6,639 nucleotides of DNA from Verrucomicrobiota bacterium. Lineage in GTDB: Bacteria > Verrucomicrobiota > Verrucomicrobiia > Limisphaerales > AV2. The position numbers were made by a program, and so were the translations under genes. Position 1 is the stretch's first letter. Each line of letters begins with the position of its first letter. A model generated the notes under the pieces. It saw only the letters and a list, made by a program, of their open reading frames with translations, had not been told where the DNA came from and searched no databases. This document shows positions 1 to 5,146 of this stretch, piece after piece. The stretch lies in contig QHPA01000056.1 in the NCBI GenBank assembly GCA_003218935.1, positions 1-6,639 of the forward strand, given 5' to 3'.

Positions 1-173
1 ACCGCCTGCAACACTTTGGGCGACGGCGGATAGGGATTCTCGTTCGTGTTGGGTTTGACCAACCCTTTGATCTTCGGCTGTTCGCCGGGGACATAGGCGT
101 GCAATACGCGGACGAGCGGGCGAACCAACGAACGCGGAGTGCGGAGCGCGGAATGCGGAATTGTCCTTGGCAT
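1..173 (-). CDS. hisC: Histidinol-phosphate aminotransferase, N-terminal part, cut by the window edge
   Basis: HisC is a PLP-dependent class I/II aminotransferase of cytosolic histidine synthesis that makes L-histidinol phosphate from imidazole-acetol phosphate and glutamate. Only 57 codons are visible; the gene continues beyond base 1. From residue 18 the translation reads [20 protein letters not shown] and then an [11 protein letters not shown] stretch, the usual HisC N-terminal signature. The ATG at 173-171 lies 20 bases after the hicA stop and has no clear Shine-Dalgarno site. Residues 1-16 match no HisC I know: they are largely encoded by a heptamer repeat array (134-161), so translation might instead begin at the in-frame TTG at 128-126. 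A second, broken copy of the same 5' end lies at 651-788 with a more normal N-terminus. The family call is firm; the start and the functionality of this copy are uncertain. Confidence 0.85.
   Translation of the reverse strand, partial: MPRTIPHSALRTPRSLVRPLVRVLHAYVPGEQPKIKGLVKPNTNENPYPPSPKVLQA
41..124. repeat. Direct repeat copy 1 (hisC 5' coding segment)
   Basis: These 84 bases match 680-763 in the same orientation with 75 identities and no gaps. Both copies encode the HisC segment from RPLVR to NTNEN. The encoded residues differ at four places: V/D, Y/C, V/I and P/L. Weaker similarity continues to about base 21. The repeat offset is 639 bases and the spacer contains hicBA. Confidence 0.9.
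134..161. repeat. Heptamer repeat array at the start of hisC
   Basis: Four tandem 7-base units can be read directly: GCGGAGT, then GCGGAGC, then GCGGAAT twice. They share the core GCGGA and vary in the last two bases. The array lies within the open N-terminal reading frame of hisC and encodes most of its abnormal leader. A second array with the same 7-base period but different unit sequence is at 4602-4636. Confidence 0.75.
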
Positions 174-193
174 AGTGAGCGGACTGGCGCGTC

Positions 194-379
194 TCAAGGC
201 GGTGAAACCTCCAAATCCTTGCAAATCTTCCGGGCGGTGAACTCAATGATTTCGCGATGACGTGGGACTGCCGAAACCTTCCTCTTCGCGCGATTTACGT
301 AGATCGTGTGGTTGCCACCCTCACGAAGGAACTCGCAGCCGTGACGTTCCAGATGGCGGATGAGATCCCGCCGCTTCAT
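194..379 (-). CDS. hicA: HicA-family mRNA interferase toxin
   Basis: HicA toxins are small double-stranded-RNA-binding-fold ribonucleases that cleave mRNA when released from HicB. The 61-residue length is typical. The family pattern is visible: an N-terminal [16 protein letters not shown] helix region, the GGNHTIY strand with the expected catalytic histidine at residue 24, and the HREI motif at 41-44. The ATG at 379-377 overlaps the TGA of hicB (378-376) in an ATGA arrangement, so the pair is probably translationally coupled with the antitoxin first. The hisC start follows 20 bases after its stop, so hisC is probably transcribed with the toxin. No truncation is seen. Whether the system is active cannot be told from sequence. 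Confidence 0.9.
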   Translation of the reverse strand: MKRRDLIRHLERHGCEFLREGGNHTIYVNRAKRKVSAVPRHREIIEFTARKICKDLEVSPP

Positions 380-600
380 GCCGCGCCCAGCGACAGCGGC
401 TCGCGGATGACCTCCTGACCGCGCAACTCTTCCTCAGCCAGCTCGCGATTGGCTTCCAGTACCATCACGAGGGCTTCCGCCAGATTAGCCCGCGCTTCTT
501 CCAGAGTGGCGCCCTGCGTGTTGGCGCCCGGCAACTCCTCGACAAACGCGGCGTAACCTTCAGGGAAGCGGCGGTAAACGGCGGTCAGCTTTAATTTCAT
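376..600 (-). CDS. hicB: HicB-family antitoxin
   Basis: HicB proteins bind and neutralise HicA and often repress their own promoter. This 74-residue protein shows the partly degenerate RNase H-like HicB core: an initial strand (KLKLTAVYRRF), then GYAAFVEELPGANTQG at about 15-30, followed by the TLEEARANLAEAL helix at 32-44. There is no room for a C-terminal ribbon-helix-helix or helix-turn-helix domain, so it is a short HicB whose DNA-binding ability is doubtful. It lies upstream of hicA and overlaps it by 4 bases. The ATG at 600-598 has no Shine-Dalgarno site, but a promoter-like pair at 607-636 ends 6 bases before it, which suggests a leaderless message. Confidence 0.9.
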   Translation of the reverse strand: MKLKLTAVYRRFPEGYAAFVEELPGANTQGATLEEARANLAEALVMVLEANRELAEEELRGQEVIREPLSLGAA

Positions 601-606
601 GCTAAC

Positions 607-636
607 AGTTTAGCCGAGGCAGGGAGGCTTTGACAA
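607..636 (-). promoter_or_regulatory. Candidate hicBA promoter
   Basis: On the minus strand TTGTCA (636-631) is followed after 18 bases by TAAACT (612-607), a fair sigma-70-type pair. The -10 box ends 6 bases before the hicB ATG, so transcription would begin at or next to the start codon. It lies between the broken hisC fragment and hicB, so the toxin-antitoxin pair appears to have its own promoter. Confidence 0.5.
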
Positions 637-650
637 GGAAAGTGCAGCAT

Positions 651-788
651 TTATGTCGGCGATGGCGGGAATGAATTTTCGTTCGTGTTGAGCTTGATCA
701 ACCCTTTGATCTTCGGCTGCTCGCCGGGGACGCAGGCGTGCAAGTCGCGCACGAGCGGGCGAATCAGAGAAACGCCAGGCTTTTTCAT
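651..788 (-). pseudogene. hisC: Truncated hisC 5' fragment
   Basis: The minus strand from the ATG at 788-786 to a TAA at 653-651 encodes 45 residues. It begins [20 protein letters not shown], continues PGEQPKIKG, and then [12 protein letters not shown] before the stop. This is a HisC N-terminus and looks more normal at its very start than the copy at 1-173 (RPLVRDL rather than RPLVRVL). It breaks off where full-length HisC would have more than 300 further residues, and the usual tyrosine of HAYVPGEQ is cysteine. It lies 45 bases downstream of the stop of the small membrane-protein gene, in the same orientation as hisD. I infer a remnant of the original hisC start left behind when hicBA and a second hisC 5' end came to lie downstream. 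A translated short peptide is not excluded. Confidence 0.8.
680..763. repeat. Direct repeat copy 2 (hisC fragment)
   Basis: This is the partner of 41-124: 75 of 84 bases are identical, ungapped, in the same orientation. Similarity weakens below 680, with 14 of 20 matching at 660-679 against 21-40, and it ends sharply above 763, where the two N-terminal leaders differ completely. Confidence 0.9.
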
Positions 789-833
789 TCTCTATAACCA
801 CGACTTTTTCAGATTCTCTGGCGAGCCGCTTCG

Positions 834-1292
834 TTAATCGTAGCGTCCTTTCCATTTATGGAAGAGACAAGTAACGAAGTCTATTGGCCGGTGACGAAGC
901 GACATCAGACAAAAGTCGGCCCAAGCATCCCGATTCGGCGTTTTCCGCAAAATCTCTATTAGCATTCTCTTTGTGTGCTCCGGATCGGAAATCTCTTCCG
1001 CGCCGGGCTTTCGATCATACAACGCGCCGACAAATACCTTCGTGTAGCGGTTGGTGTCACCCAAGTGGTGCGGCAACGCGAACTGCTCACGACTGCCTCC
1101 ACGATCCACAATCTCGATGCCAATGCTGCCGCCGTCCATATAATAAACGGCTTTGACGCTTTGGTAAGGTTGCTGAAGTGCTCGCAAGCGGGGATGCACG
1201 CGTTCAGGATCGTAAGTTGGCCCAGGCCAGAACGACCACAGCATTAGGCCGATAACAATTAGAAGACTGACTATAGCAAACTTCCCTCGCAC
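834..1292 (-). CDS. Small membrane-anchored protein of unknown function
   Basis: I do not recognise this 152-residue protein. Residues 5-22 (FAIVSLLIVIGLMLWSFW) form one hydrophobic helix after a short basic start, so the remaining 130 residues are probably anchored to the outer face of the inner membrane. The soluble part has an early YDPERVHPRLRAL stretch, a VKAVYYMDGGSIGIEIVD strand-like segment at about 47-63, and three cysteines near the C-terminus that form no clear metal motif. The start is GTG at 1292-1290, preceded by GAGGGG at 1306-1301 with an 8-base gap, a convincing ribosome site. It follows the hisD stop by 20 bases and is therefore probably co-transcribed with hisD, although nothing in it suggests a role in histidine synthesis. 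Confidence 0.75.
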   Translation of the reverse strand: MRGKFAIVSLLIVIGLMLWSFWPGPTYDPERVHPRLRALQQPYQSVKAVYYMDGGSIGIEIVDRGGSREQFALPHHLGDTNRYTKVFVGALYDRKPGAEEISDPEHTKRMLIEILRKTPNRDAWADFCLMSLRHRPIDFVTCLFHKWKGRYD

Positions 1293-1312
1293 GATTCTTG
1301 CCCCTCAACTGA

Positions 1313-2554
1313 CTATTGATCCCGAATTTCAGCCGATCTTCCGTGTCCATCCAGTCCCTCGACCTCGGCAAACTTCCTCACCGTCGGCAACGATTTCTTG
1401 AGCGCGGCGAGATTGTATTCCACCACGCTGGTGCGGCGTTGAAACTGGTCAGCGGTCAGGCCGGCGAACGACACGCCCGCGCCGCCGGTCGGCAGTTCGT
1501 GGCTCGGACCGGCCACGTAATCGCCCAACACCGTCGGCGAATATGGGCCGAGGAAGATCGCGCCCGCCGTCACGATCCGTTGCGCGACTCTCGCCGCGCC
1601 GCGCGTCATGATCTCGCAATGTTCCGGCGCGAGCTGGTTCACCAGGTCGATCCCCTGCTCCAACGTCTTCACATGAATCAACCACCCGTTGTTTGCCAGT
1701 GCTTTCGCGATGAACTCGCGCCGTGACAGTTTCGGCAACTGCCGCTCAATCCCCCGCTCCACCTCTCGCAGCAGCGGACCGGAAGTCGTCACCAGCCAGA
1801 CCCGCTCGTAACCCGAGCCATGCTCGGCCTGCGCCAGCAAATCGGCGGCGACGAACTTTGCCGTCGCCGTGTCGTCCGCCAGCACCAGCACTTCGCTCGG
1901 GCCGGGCAGAAGATCAATCGCCACGTGCCCAAACAGAAGCCGTTTCGCCGCCACCACGTAGGCGTTGCCCGGGCCAAAAATCTTTTGCACATGGCGAATG
2001 GTCGCCGTCCCGTACGTCATCGCCGCGATTGCCTGTGCGCCGCCCGCGCGATAAATCTCCGTCGCGCCAGCCGCCCGCGCCGCGTAGAGCAACGCGGGAT
2101 TGATGCCGCCGTCCTTGTCGCACGGCGTGCAAACGACGATTTCCGGACAGCCCGCGACCTTCGCCAGCGTCACTGTCATCAGCGCGGTCGAAACCAGCGG
2201 CGCAGTGCCGCCCGGGATGTAAACGCCGACGCGTTGAAACGGATCGAATTTCTCGCCGACCTTTGCCCCTTGCGCGTTTTTCGCCGACCAGTTTCTGCGC
2301 AGCGATTTGCGGCTGAAGAACTCGACGTTGTTGCGCGTGGCCTCGACGGCAGCCCGCAGAGGTTTATCGGCGCGCAGTGAGGCGGCGAGCAATTCCGCCT
2401 TGGTTACCGCCAATTGGTGTACGGACAACTTCGCGCCGTCAAACCGCTCGGCCAGTTCGAGCAACGCCGCGTCGCCGCGGGTGTAAACGTCCTGAAGAAT
2501 GACCCGCGTCCGCTCCTCGATCACCGGGTCAAACAGGCTGCTTTGCGTCGTCAA
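1313..2554 (-). CDS. hisD: Histidinol dehydrogenase
   Basis: HisD is the zinc-dependent cytosolic enzyme for the last two steps of histidine synthesis, oxidising L-histidinol to L-histidine with two NAD+. From the TTG at 2554 it is 413 residues. Visible motifs are RVGVYIPGG (108-116), GPGN (194-197), DLLPGPSE (214-221), LLAQAEHG (239-246), LAPEHCEI (308-315) and GDYVAGPSHELPTGG (from 344). By comparison with E. coli HisD the zinc ligands are Q242, H245, D345 and H404, and the catalytic pair is E311-H312; all are present, so the enzyme should be active. The start is doubtful: 17 further in-frame codons upstream, back to an ATC at 2605-2603, read like a normal HisD N-terminus (VLHHTDKAFAGKLRAL), but no ATG, GTG or TTG precedes the stop at 2620-2618. 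The true protein is therefore probably about 430 residues. Confidence 0.95.
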   Translation of the reverse strand: MTTQSSLFDPVIEERTRVILQDVYTRGDAALLELAERFDGAKLSVHQLAVTKAELLAASLRADKPLRAAVEATRNNVEFFSRKSLRRNWSAKNAQGAKVGEKFDPFQRVGVYIPGGTAPLVSTALMTVTLAKVAGCPEIVVCTPCDKDGGINPALLYAARAAGATEIYRAGGAQAIAAMTYGTATIRHVQKIFGPGNAYVVAAKRLLFGHVAIDLLPGPSEVLVLADDTATAKFVAADLLAQAEHGSGYERVWLVTTSGPLLREVERGIERQLPKLSRREFIAKALANNGWLIHVKTLEQGIDLVNQLAPEHCEIMTRGAARVAQRIVTAGAIFLGPYSPTVLGDYVAGPSHELPTGGAGVSFAGLTADQFQRRTSVVEYNLAALKKSLPTVRKFAEVEGLDGHGRSAEIRDQ

Positions 2555-2614
2555 CGCGCGCAGTTTGCCGGCAAACGCTTTGTCAGTGTGGTGGAGAACG
2601 TTGATGGCGCGGCG

Positions 2615-2643
2615 AAGTTAGAGGAAGCTGTTGGCAAAGTCAA
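2615..2643 (-). promoter_or_regulatory. Candidate hisD promoter
   Basis: On the minus strand TTGACT (2643-2638) is followed after 17 bases by TAACTT (2620-2615). The -35 is close to consensus; the -10 keeps only the first, second and last bases of TATAAT. Transcription from it would start a few bases before the ATC at 2605-2603, which fits the longer HisD N-terminus better than the TTG at 2554. Confidence 0.45.
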
Positions 2644-2681
2644 AACCTGCGGTCTTCCGGGTTGCGTCTTCTTTGCGTTGG

Positions 2682-2687
2682 TATAGT
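2682..2687 (+). promoter_or_regulatory. Candidate -10 box for the Uma2-family gene
   Basis: TATAGT matches TATAAT at five of six positions and lies 11 bases before the ATG at 2699. No good -35 is seen at 16-18 bases upstream (nearest TTGCGT at 2662-2667, spacing 14). There is no Shine-Dalgarno site before the ATG, so the leader would be only a few bases long. Confidence 0.3.
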
Positions 2688-2698
2688 CTGACACCGTT

Positions 2699-3271
2699 AT
2701 GGAAACTGCCATGGTGTACTTCAGCACGAAAAGTCATTGGACCGACGAGGAGTTTATGGCGCTGCCGAACGATGGCAGGAAATACGAACTGCTCGAAGGG
2801 AAACTGCTTATGAGCCCAGTCATTGCCAGCCACGGCAGTGTGTGCGTGAATATCGTGATTTTGATGGGCACCTATGTCCATCGTTACAGGCTCGGCCAAG
2901 TCTATGACTCCAGCACCGGTTTTCGCCTCTCGGACGACGTCCTGCTCTCGCCTGACGTCGCGTTTGTGAGCAAGGCCAGGTTGAAGAAAATCCTCATCGC
3001 GCCGGACAAATTCCTTTACGGCGCGCCTGACCTGGTGGTGGAGGTCATATCTCCAAGCGACCGCATGAAGCACATCAACGAAAAGCTCGACCATTACTTC
3101 CAACACGACACGCGGCTGGCGTGGGTGGTTGATTGGAAAAAGCGCGAAGTGACCGTTCATTCTCCCGACAACCTGGCCAAGCTGACTCGCCCAAACGATG
3201 TGCTCGCCGGCGGCGATGTGTTGCGCGGGTTCAAGTGCAAGTTGAGCAAACTCTTCGGCTCAGCGTACTGA
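2699..3271 (+). CDS. Uma2-family (DUF820) PD-(D/E)XK nuclease-fold protein
   Basis: The 190-residue length and motif order fit the Uma2 family: WTDEEFMALPNDGRKYELLEGKL at 14-36 with the family's E-x-x-x-G pattern, HGSVCVNI at about 45-52, SPDVAFV at 84-90 (D86), APDLVVEVISPSD at 109-121 (E115), EKLDHYF with K129, and LAWVVDWKKREV at 140-151. D86, E115 and K129 are the likely nuclease-fold metal and catalytic residues. These proteins are very numerous in cyanobacteria and verrucomicrobia; many are predicted endonucleases of unknown biological role. The ATG at 2699 is used here, and M5 at 2711 is an alternative. No Shine-Dalgarno site is visible. The gene is divergent from hisD and followed 163 bases later by thiH. 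No partner toxin, transposase or methylase is adjacent. Confidence 0.88.
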   Translation: METAMVYFSTKSHWTDEEFMALPNDGRKYELLEGKLLMSPVIASHGSVCVNIVILMGTYVHRYRLGQVYDSSTGFRLSDDVLLSPDVAFVSKARLKKILIAPDKFLYGAPDLVVEVISPSDRMKHINEKLDHYFQHDTRLAWVVDWKKREVTVHSPDNLAKLTRPNDVLAGGDVLRGFKCKLSKLFGSAY

Positions 3272-3400
3272 ACGATTGTTCTGTCCCAGCGCTCTCTTCT
3301 CCCTCATTCGCTGCCCTCCGAGCCTGAGCCAAATCCGGCGCTTCGTCTCTTCGCGCAAGGGAATCCAAGGTCACTTGTCGAAAGACCCGCGGTTCGCCCC

Positions 3401-3428
3401 TTGCCGGCGCCGCCGCTTCTGATACGGT
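3401..3428 (+). promoter_or_regulatory. Candidate thiH promoter
   Basis: TTGCCG (3401-3406) and TACGGT (3423-3428) are spaced by 16 bases. Both are weak matches, but the -10 ends 6 bases before the thiH ATG, and no Shine-Dalgarno site is present, as for hicB. The rest of the 163-base gap 3272-3434 holds nothing recognisable; I saw no thiamine-pyrophosphate riboswitch. Confidence 0.3.
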
Positions 3429-3434
3429 AATTCC

Positions 3435-4592
3435 ATGAGTTTTGTCGCGGAGTTCAACGCGCTGCCGTTGGAGGCTTTGCGGAAACGTTCTTTGTCCGCC
3501 ACGACGGCCGATGTTCGCGAGGCGCTGGTCACGCAACAACGGTTCGGCAAAGTCATTCGACTCTTCGCGCCGCTGTACGTCTCCAACGAGTGCATCAACA
3601 ACTGCAGATATTGCGGCTTCTCGCGCGACAACCCCATCCTCCGCGTGACGCTCACAGTGGATGAAGTTCTGCGCGAAGCGCGCGCGCTCAAGGAACATGG
3701 CTTTCGCAACGTCCTGCTCGTCGCCGGCGAACATCCGAAGTTCGTGTCGAAGGAATACCTGACCGATTGCGTCCGCGCGTTGCACGACGAAATTCCCAGC
3801 ATCTCACTCGAAGTCGGGCCCATGGAAACCGGGGATTATCGCCCGATTGTCCTCGCCGGCGCGGACGGACTGGTGGTTTATCAGGAAACTTACGACCGCG
3901 CGGTGTATGCCGAAATGCACGCCGCCGGACCGAAGCGCAATTTTGAGTGGCGAATGGAAACACCGGAGCGCGCCTACGCCGCCAGCTTCCGGCGACTCGG
4001 CATCGGCGCGCTGTTCGGCCTGGCGGATTGGCGCCTTGAAGCGCTCGCCGTCGCCGCACACGCGGATTATCTGCTGCGCAACTGCTGGAAGGCGCAGCTC
4101 ACGATCTCGCTGCCGAGACTGCGCCCGTGCGCCGGCGAATTCGAGCCCCTCACGCACATGACCGACCGCGAGCTGGTGCAACTGGTCTGCGCCTTCCGCC
4201 TGATGTTTCCCGATGCCGGTCTCGTGCTTTCCACCCGCGAGCCGGCGAAGCTGCGCGACGGTTTGATTCCGCTTGGCATCACGCTGATGAGCGCCGGCAG
4301 CCACACCGAGCCGGGCGGCTACACCAGCGCGGGCAAGGAACACCTGCACCAAACCGTGCGCGGGCGAATCGTCGAACTGGGCGCGAGCGAATGGGCGGCA
4401 CCAAGCTCGGTGGGGCGAGCGTCCTCGCGAGCCGGCTCGTCGGCAGCCTCGCCCCACCAAAATCTCGCGACGCACGCGACCGGGCAATTCGACATCGCCG
4501 ACGAACGCTCGCCGCGGGAAGTCGCCGACCGCATCCGCCGTCTCGGGTACGAACCGGTCTGGAAGGATTGGGATGCGGCGCTGACGGCGTGA
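3435..4592 (+). CDS. thiH: 2-iminoacetate synthase (radical SAM, thiazole synthesis)
   Basis: ThiH cleaves L-tyrosine with S-adenosylmethionine and a [4Fe-4S] cluster to give 2-iminoacetate (dehydroglycine) and p-cresol, supplying the glycine-derived part of the thiamine thiazole. The protein has 385 residues. The radical SAM cluster motif CX3CX2C is C53, C57 and C60 in NECINNCRYCGFSRDN. LEVGPMETGDY (125-135), YQETYD (149-154), LPRLRP (226-231), the MSAGSHTEPGGYT stretch (285-297) and the C-terminal DERSP-to-WKDWD segment (356-380) are characteristic. Between GGYT (294-297) and GQFDI (350-354) the usual short linker is expanded to about 50 residues. Part of this (325-342) is encoded by a 50-bp palindromic element, and no stop results. 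Tyrosine lyase ThiH normally works with ThiG and sulfur from ThiS; thiS is two genes downstream, but no thiG is in the window. Confidence 0.93.
   Translation: MSFVAEFNALPLEALRKRSLSATTADVREALVTQQRFGKVIRLFAPLYVSNECINNCRYCGFSRDNPILRVTLTVDEVLREARALKEHGFRNVLLVAGEHPKFVSKEYLTDCVRALHDEIPSISLEVGPMETGDYRPIVLAGADGLVVYQETYDRAVYAEMHAAGPKRNFEWRMETPERAYAASFRRLGIGALFGLADWRLEALAVAAHADYLLRNCWKAQLTISLPRLRPCAGEFEPLTHMTDRELVQLVCAFRLMFPDAGLVLSTREPAKLRDGLIPLGITLMSAGSHTEPGGYTSAGKEHLHQTVRGRIVELGASEWAAPSSVGRASSRAGSSAASPHQNLATHATGQFDIADERSPREVADRIRRLGYEPVWKDWDAALTA
4409..4458. repeat. Palindromic element inserted in frame within thiH
   Basis: The outer arms GGTGGGGCGAG (4409-4419) and CTCGCCCCACC (4448-4458) are perfect 11-bp inverted repeats. 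The centre CGAGCCGGCTCG (4428-4439) is a perfect 12-bp palindrome, and both share the same centre at 4433.5. The 8 bases between arm and centre on each side pair poorly. The whole unit would fold as a long hairpin. It lies in the expanded linker of ThiH and resembles REP-like or miniature palindromic intergenic elements rather than conserved protein coding. No second copy is in the window. Confidence 0.75.
4575..4592. repeat. Direct repeat copy 1 (3' end of thiH)
   Basis: The last 18 bases of thiH, including its TGA, match 4689-4706 at 17 of 18 positions (one C/T difference). The two copies flank about 96 bases that contain the second heptamer array. Confidence 0.6.
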
Positions 4593-4601
4593 AAACAAAA
4601 A

Positions 4602-4636
4602 CATCGAACGTTCAACATCGAACATCGAACGTCCAA
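4602..4636. repeat. Heptamer repeat array after thiH
   Basis: Five tandem 7-base units are readable: CATCGAA, CGTTCAA, CATCGAA, CATCGAA and CGTCCAA. Units keep the C....AA frame and vary inside. It begins 9 bases after the thiH stop. The same 7-base period with different units is seen at 134-161. Confidence 0.8.
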
Positions 4637-4665
4637 TTTCCGGCGCTTGCGAGCTTCGATGTTCG
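4619..4665. repeat. Inverted repeat spanning the heptamer array
   Basis: CGAACATCGAA (4619-4629), inside the heptamer array, is exactly complementary to TTCGATGTTCG (4655-4665), giving an 11-bp stem with a 25-base loop. It has no T-run after it, so it is not a standard intrinsic terminator. It may be part of the repeat element or stabilise the thiH message end. Confidence 0.6.
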
Positions 4666-4688
4666 GCGAAAATGATTGAGCGAAGCGC

Positions 4689-4706
4689 GCGGCGTTGACG
4701 GCGTGA
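4689..4706. repeat. Direct repeat copy 2 (thiH 3'-end duplicate)
   Basis: This matches 17 of 18 bases of the thiH 3' end at 4575-4592. Just upstream, GATTGA (4675-4680) resembles GATTGG of the thiH codons for D-W, so the duplicated segment may extend a little further with an internal length change. Confidence 0.6.
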
Positions 4707-4726
4707 CCAAATGGAGACCGCTGAGT

Positions 4727-5146
4727 ATGAACCTTACGAAAACGGTTTTGATCTGCGTTCTCGTCGGGTTGATCATAATCCTGGCTGTTCCCATTCTAAT
4801 GCCGCGATGGGGACACCGAGAAAAAGGTGTACCCCTTGTTAAGATCGAGATGCGAAGCCTCCTGGGTGCATTGCAGTATTACGAAGCCGAATACGACCAG
4901 TATCCGCCCGGAAGTTCGTCCGAGATATTACAAGCTCTGGTGGGCAACAATCCAAAGAAGAAGGTCTTTCTTAATATTCCAGAACGATCCACGAATAGCG
5001 CCGGGGAATTTGTTGACCCGTGGAGAACACCCTACAGAATCATCATCGTGTCCACTAACCGGGTCACAATTCAGTCCGCCGGAGTGAACAGGATTTTCGG
5101 CGACAACGACGATGTAACGATGAGCACCTCGTATCCTCACCGGTGA
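4727..5146 (+). CDS. Pilin-like (GspG-type C-terminal region) membrane-anchored protein
   Basis: From the ATG at 4727 the protein has 139 residues. Residues 5-24 (KTVLICVLVGLIIILAVPIL) are a single hydrophobic helix. The C-terminal half resembles the major pseudopilin GspG: a QYYEAEYDQYP segment at about 67-77, then EFVDPWRTPYRI, and GVNRIFGDNDDVTM near the end. The prepilin peptidase motif (G followed by F-T-L-x-E) is absent, so it is probably not processed as a pilin; I infer a pilin-fold protein held in the inner membrane, function unknown. GGAG at 4713-4716 lies 10 bases before the ATG, which favours it over an in-frame TTG at 4676. The gene is GC-poor beside thiH: 24, 27 and 31 G+C per 60 bases at 4921, 4741 and 4981, against 41 at 4081. 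Its stop overlaps the thiS start. Confidence 0.75.
   Translation: MNLTKTVLICVLVGLIIILAVPILMPRWGHREKGVPLVKIEMRSLLGALQYYEAEYDQYPPGSSSEILQALVGNNPKKKVFLNIPERSTNSAGEFVDPWRTPYRIIIVSTNRVTIQSAGVNRIFGDNDDVTMSTSYPHR

Noticed and set aside
376..379. 4-base overlap of hicB and hicA as unusual
   Set aside because: ATGA overlaps are common in operons and are expected for a toxin-antitoxin pair.
610..855. 81-codon minus-strand frame over the hisC remnant
   Set aside because: A different frame of the same strand gives recognisable HisC sequence, so this frame is a shadow of the remnant; it also overlaps the end of the upstream gene.
2618..3160. Open frame of 180 codons on the minus strand opposite the Uma2-family gene
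   Set aside because: The plus frame carries the PD-(D/E)XK motifs; the minus frame is its shadow.
3272..3434. Possible thiamine-pyrophosphate riboswitch before thiH
   Set aside because: I could not find the conserved CUGAGA and related core segments of the TPP aptamer in order, and the 163-base gap shows no convincing stem set.
3804..4625. Open frame of 273 codons on the minus strand opposite thiH
   Set aside because: It lies wholly opposite a gene with full radical SAM motifs; its residue make-up (rich in Arg, Gly, Ala, His and Gln) is that of a GC-rich antisense frame and no family motif is visible.
4602..4665. CRISPR-like or intrinsic terminator reading of the repeat region after thiH
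   Set aside because: Units are only 7 bases with no spacers, and the 11-bp stem is not GC-rich and has no T-run after it.
4676..4726. TTG start extending the pilin-like protein by 17 residues
   Set aside because: The extension is encoded by the duplicated thiH end and spacer, and GGAG sits correctly for the ATG at 4727.
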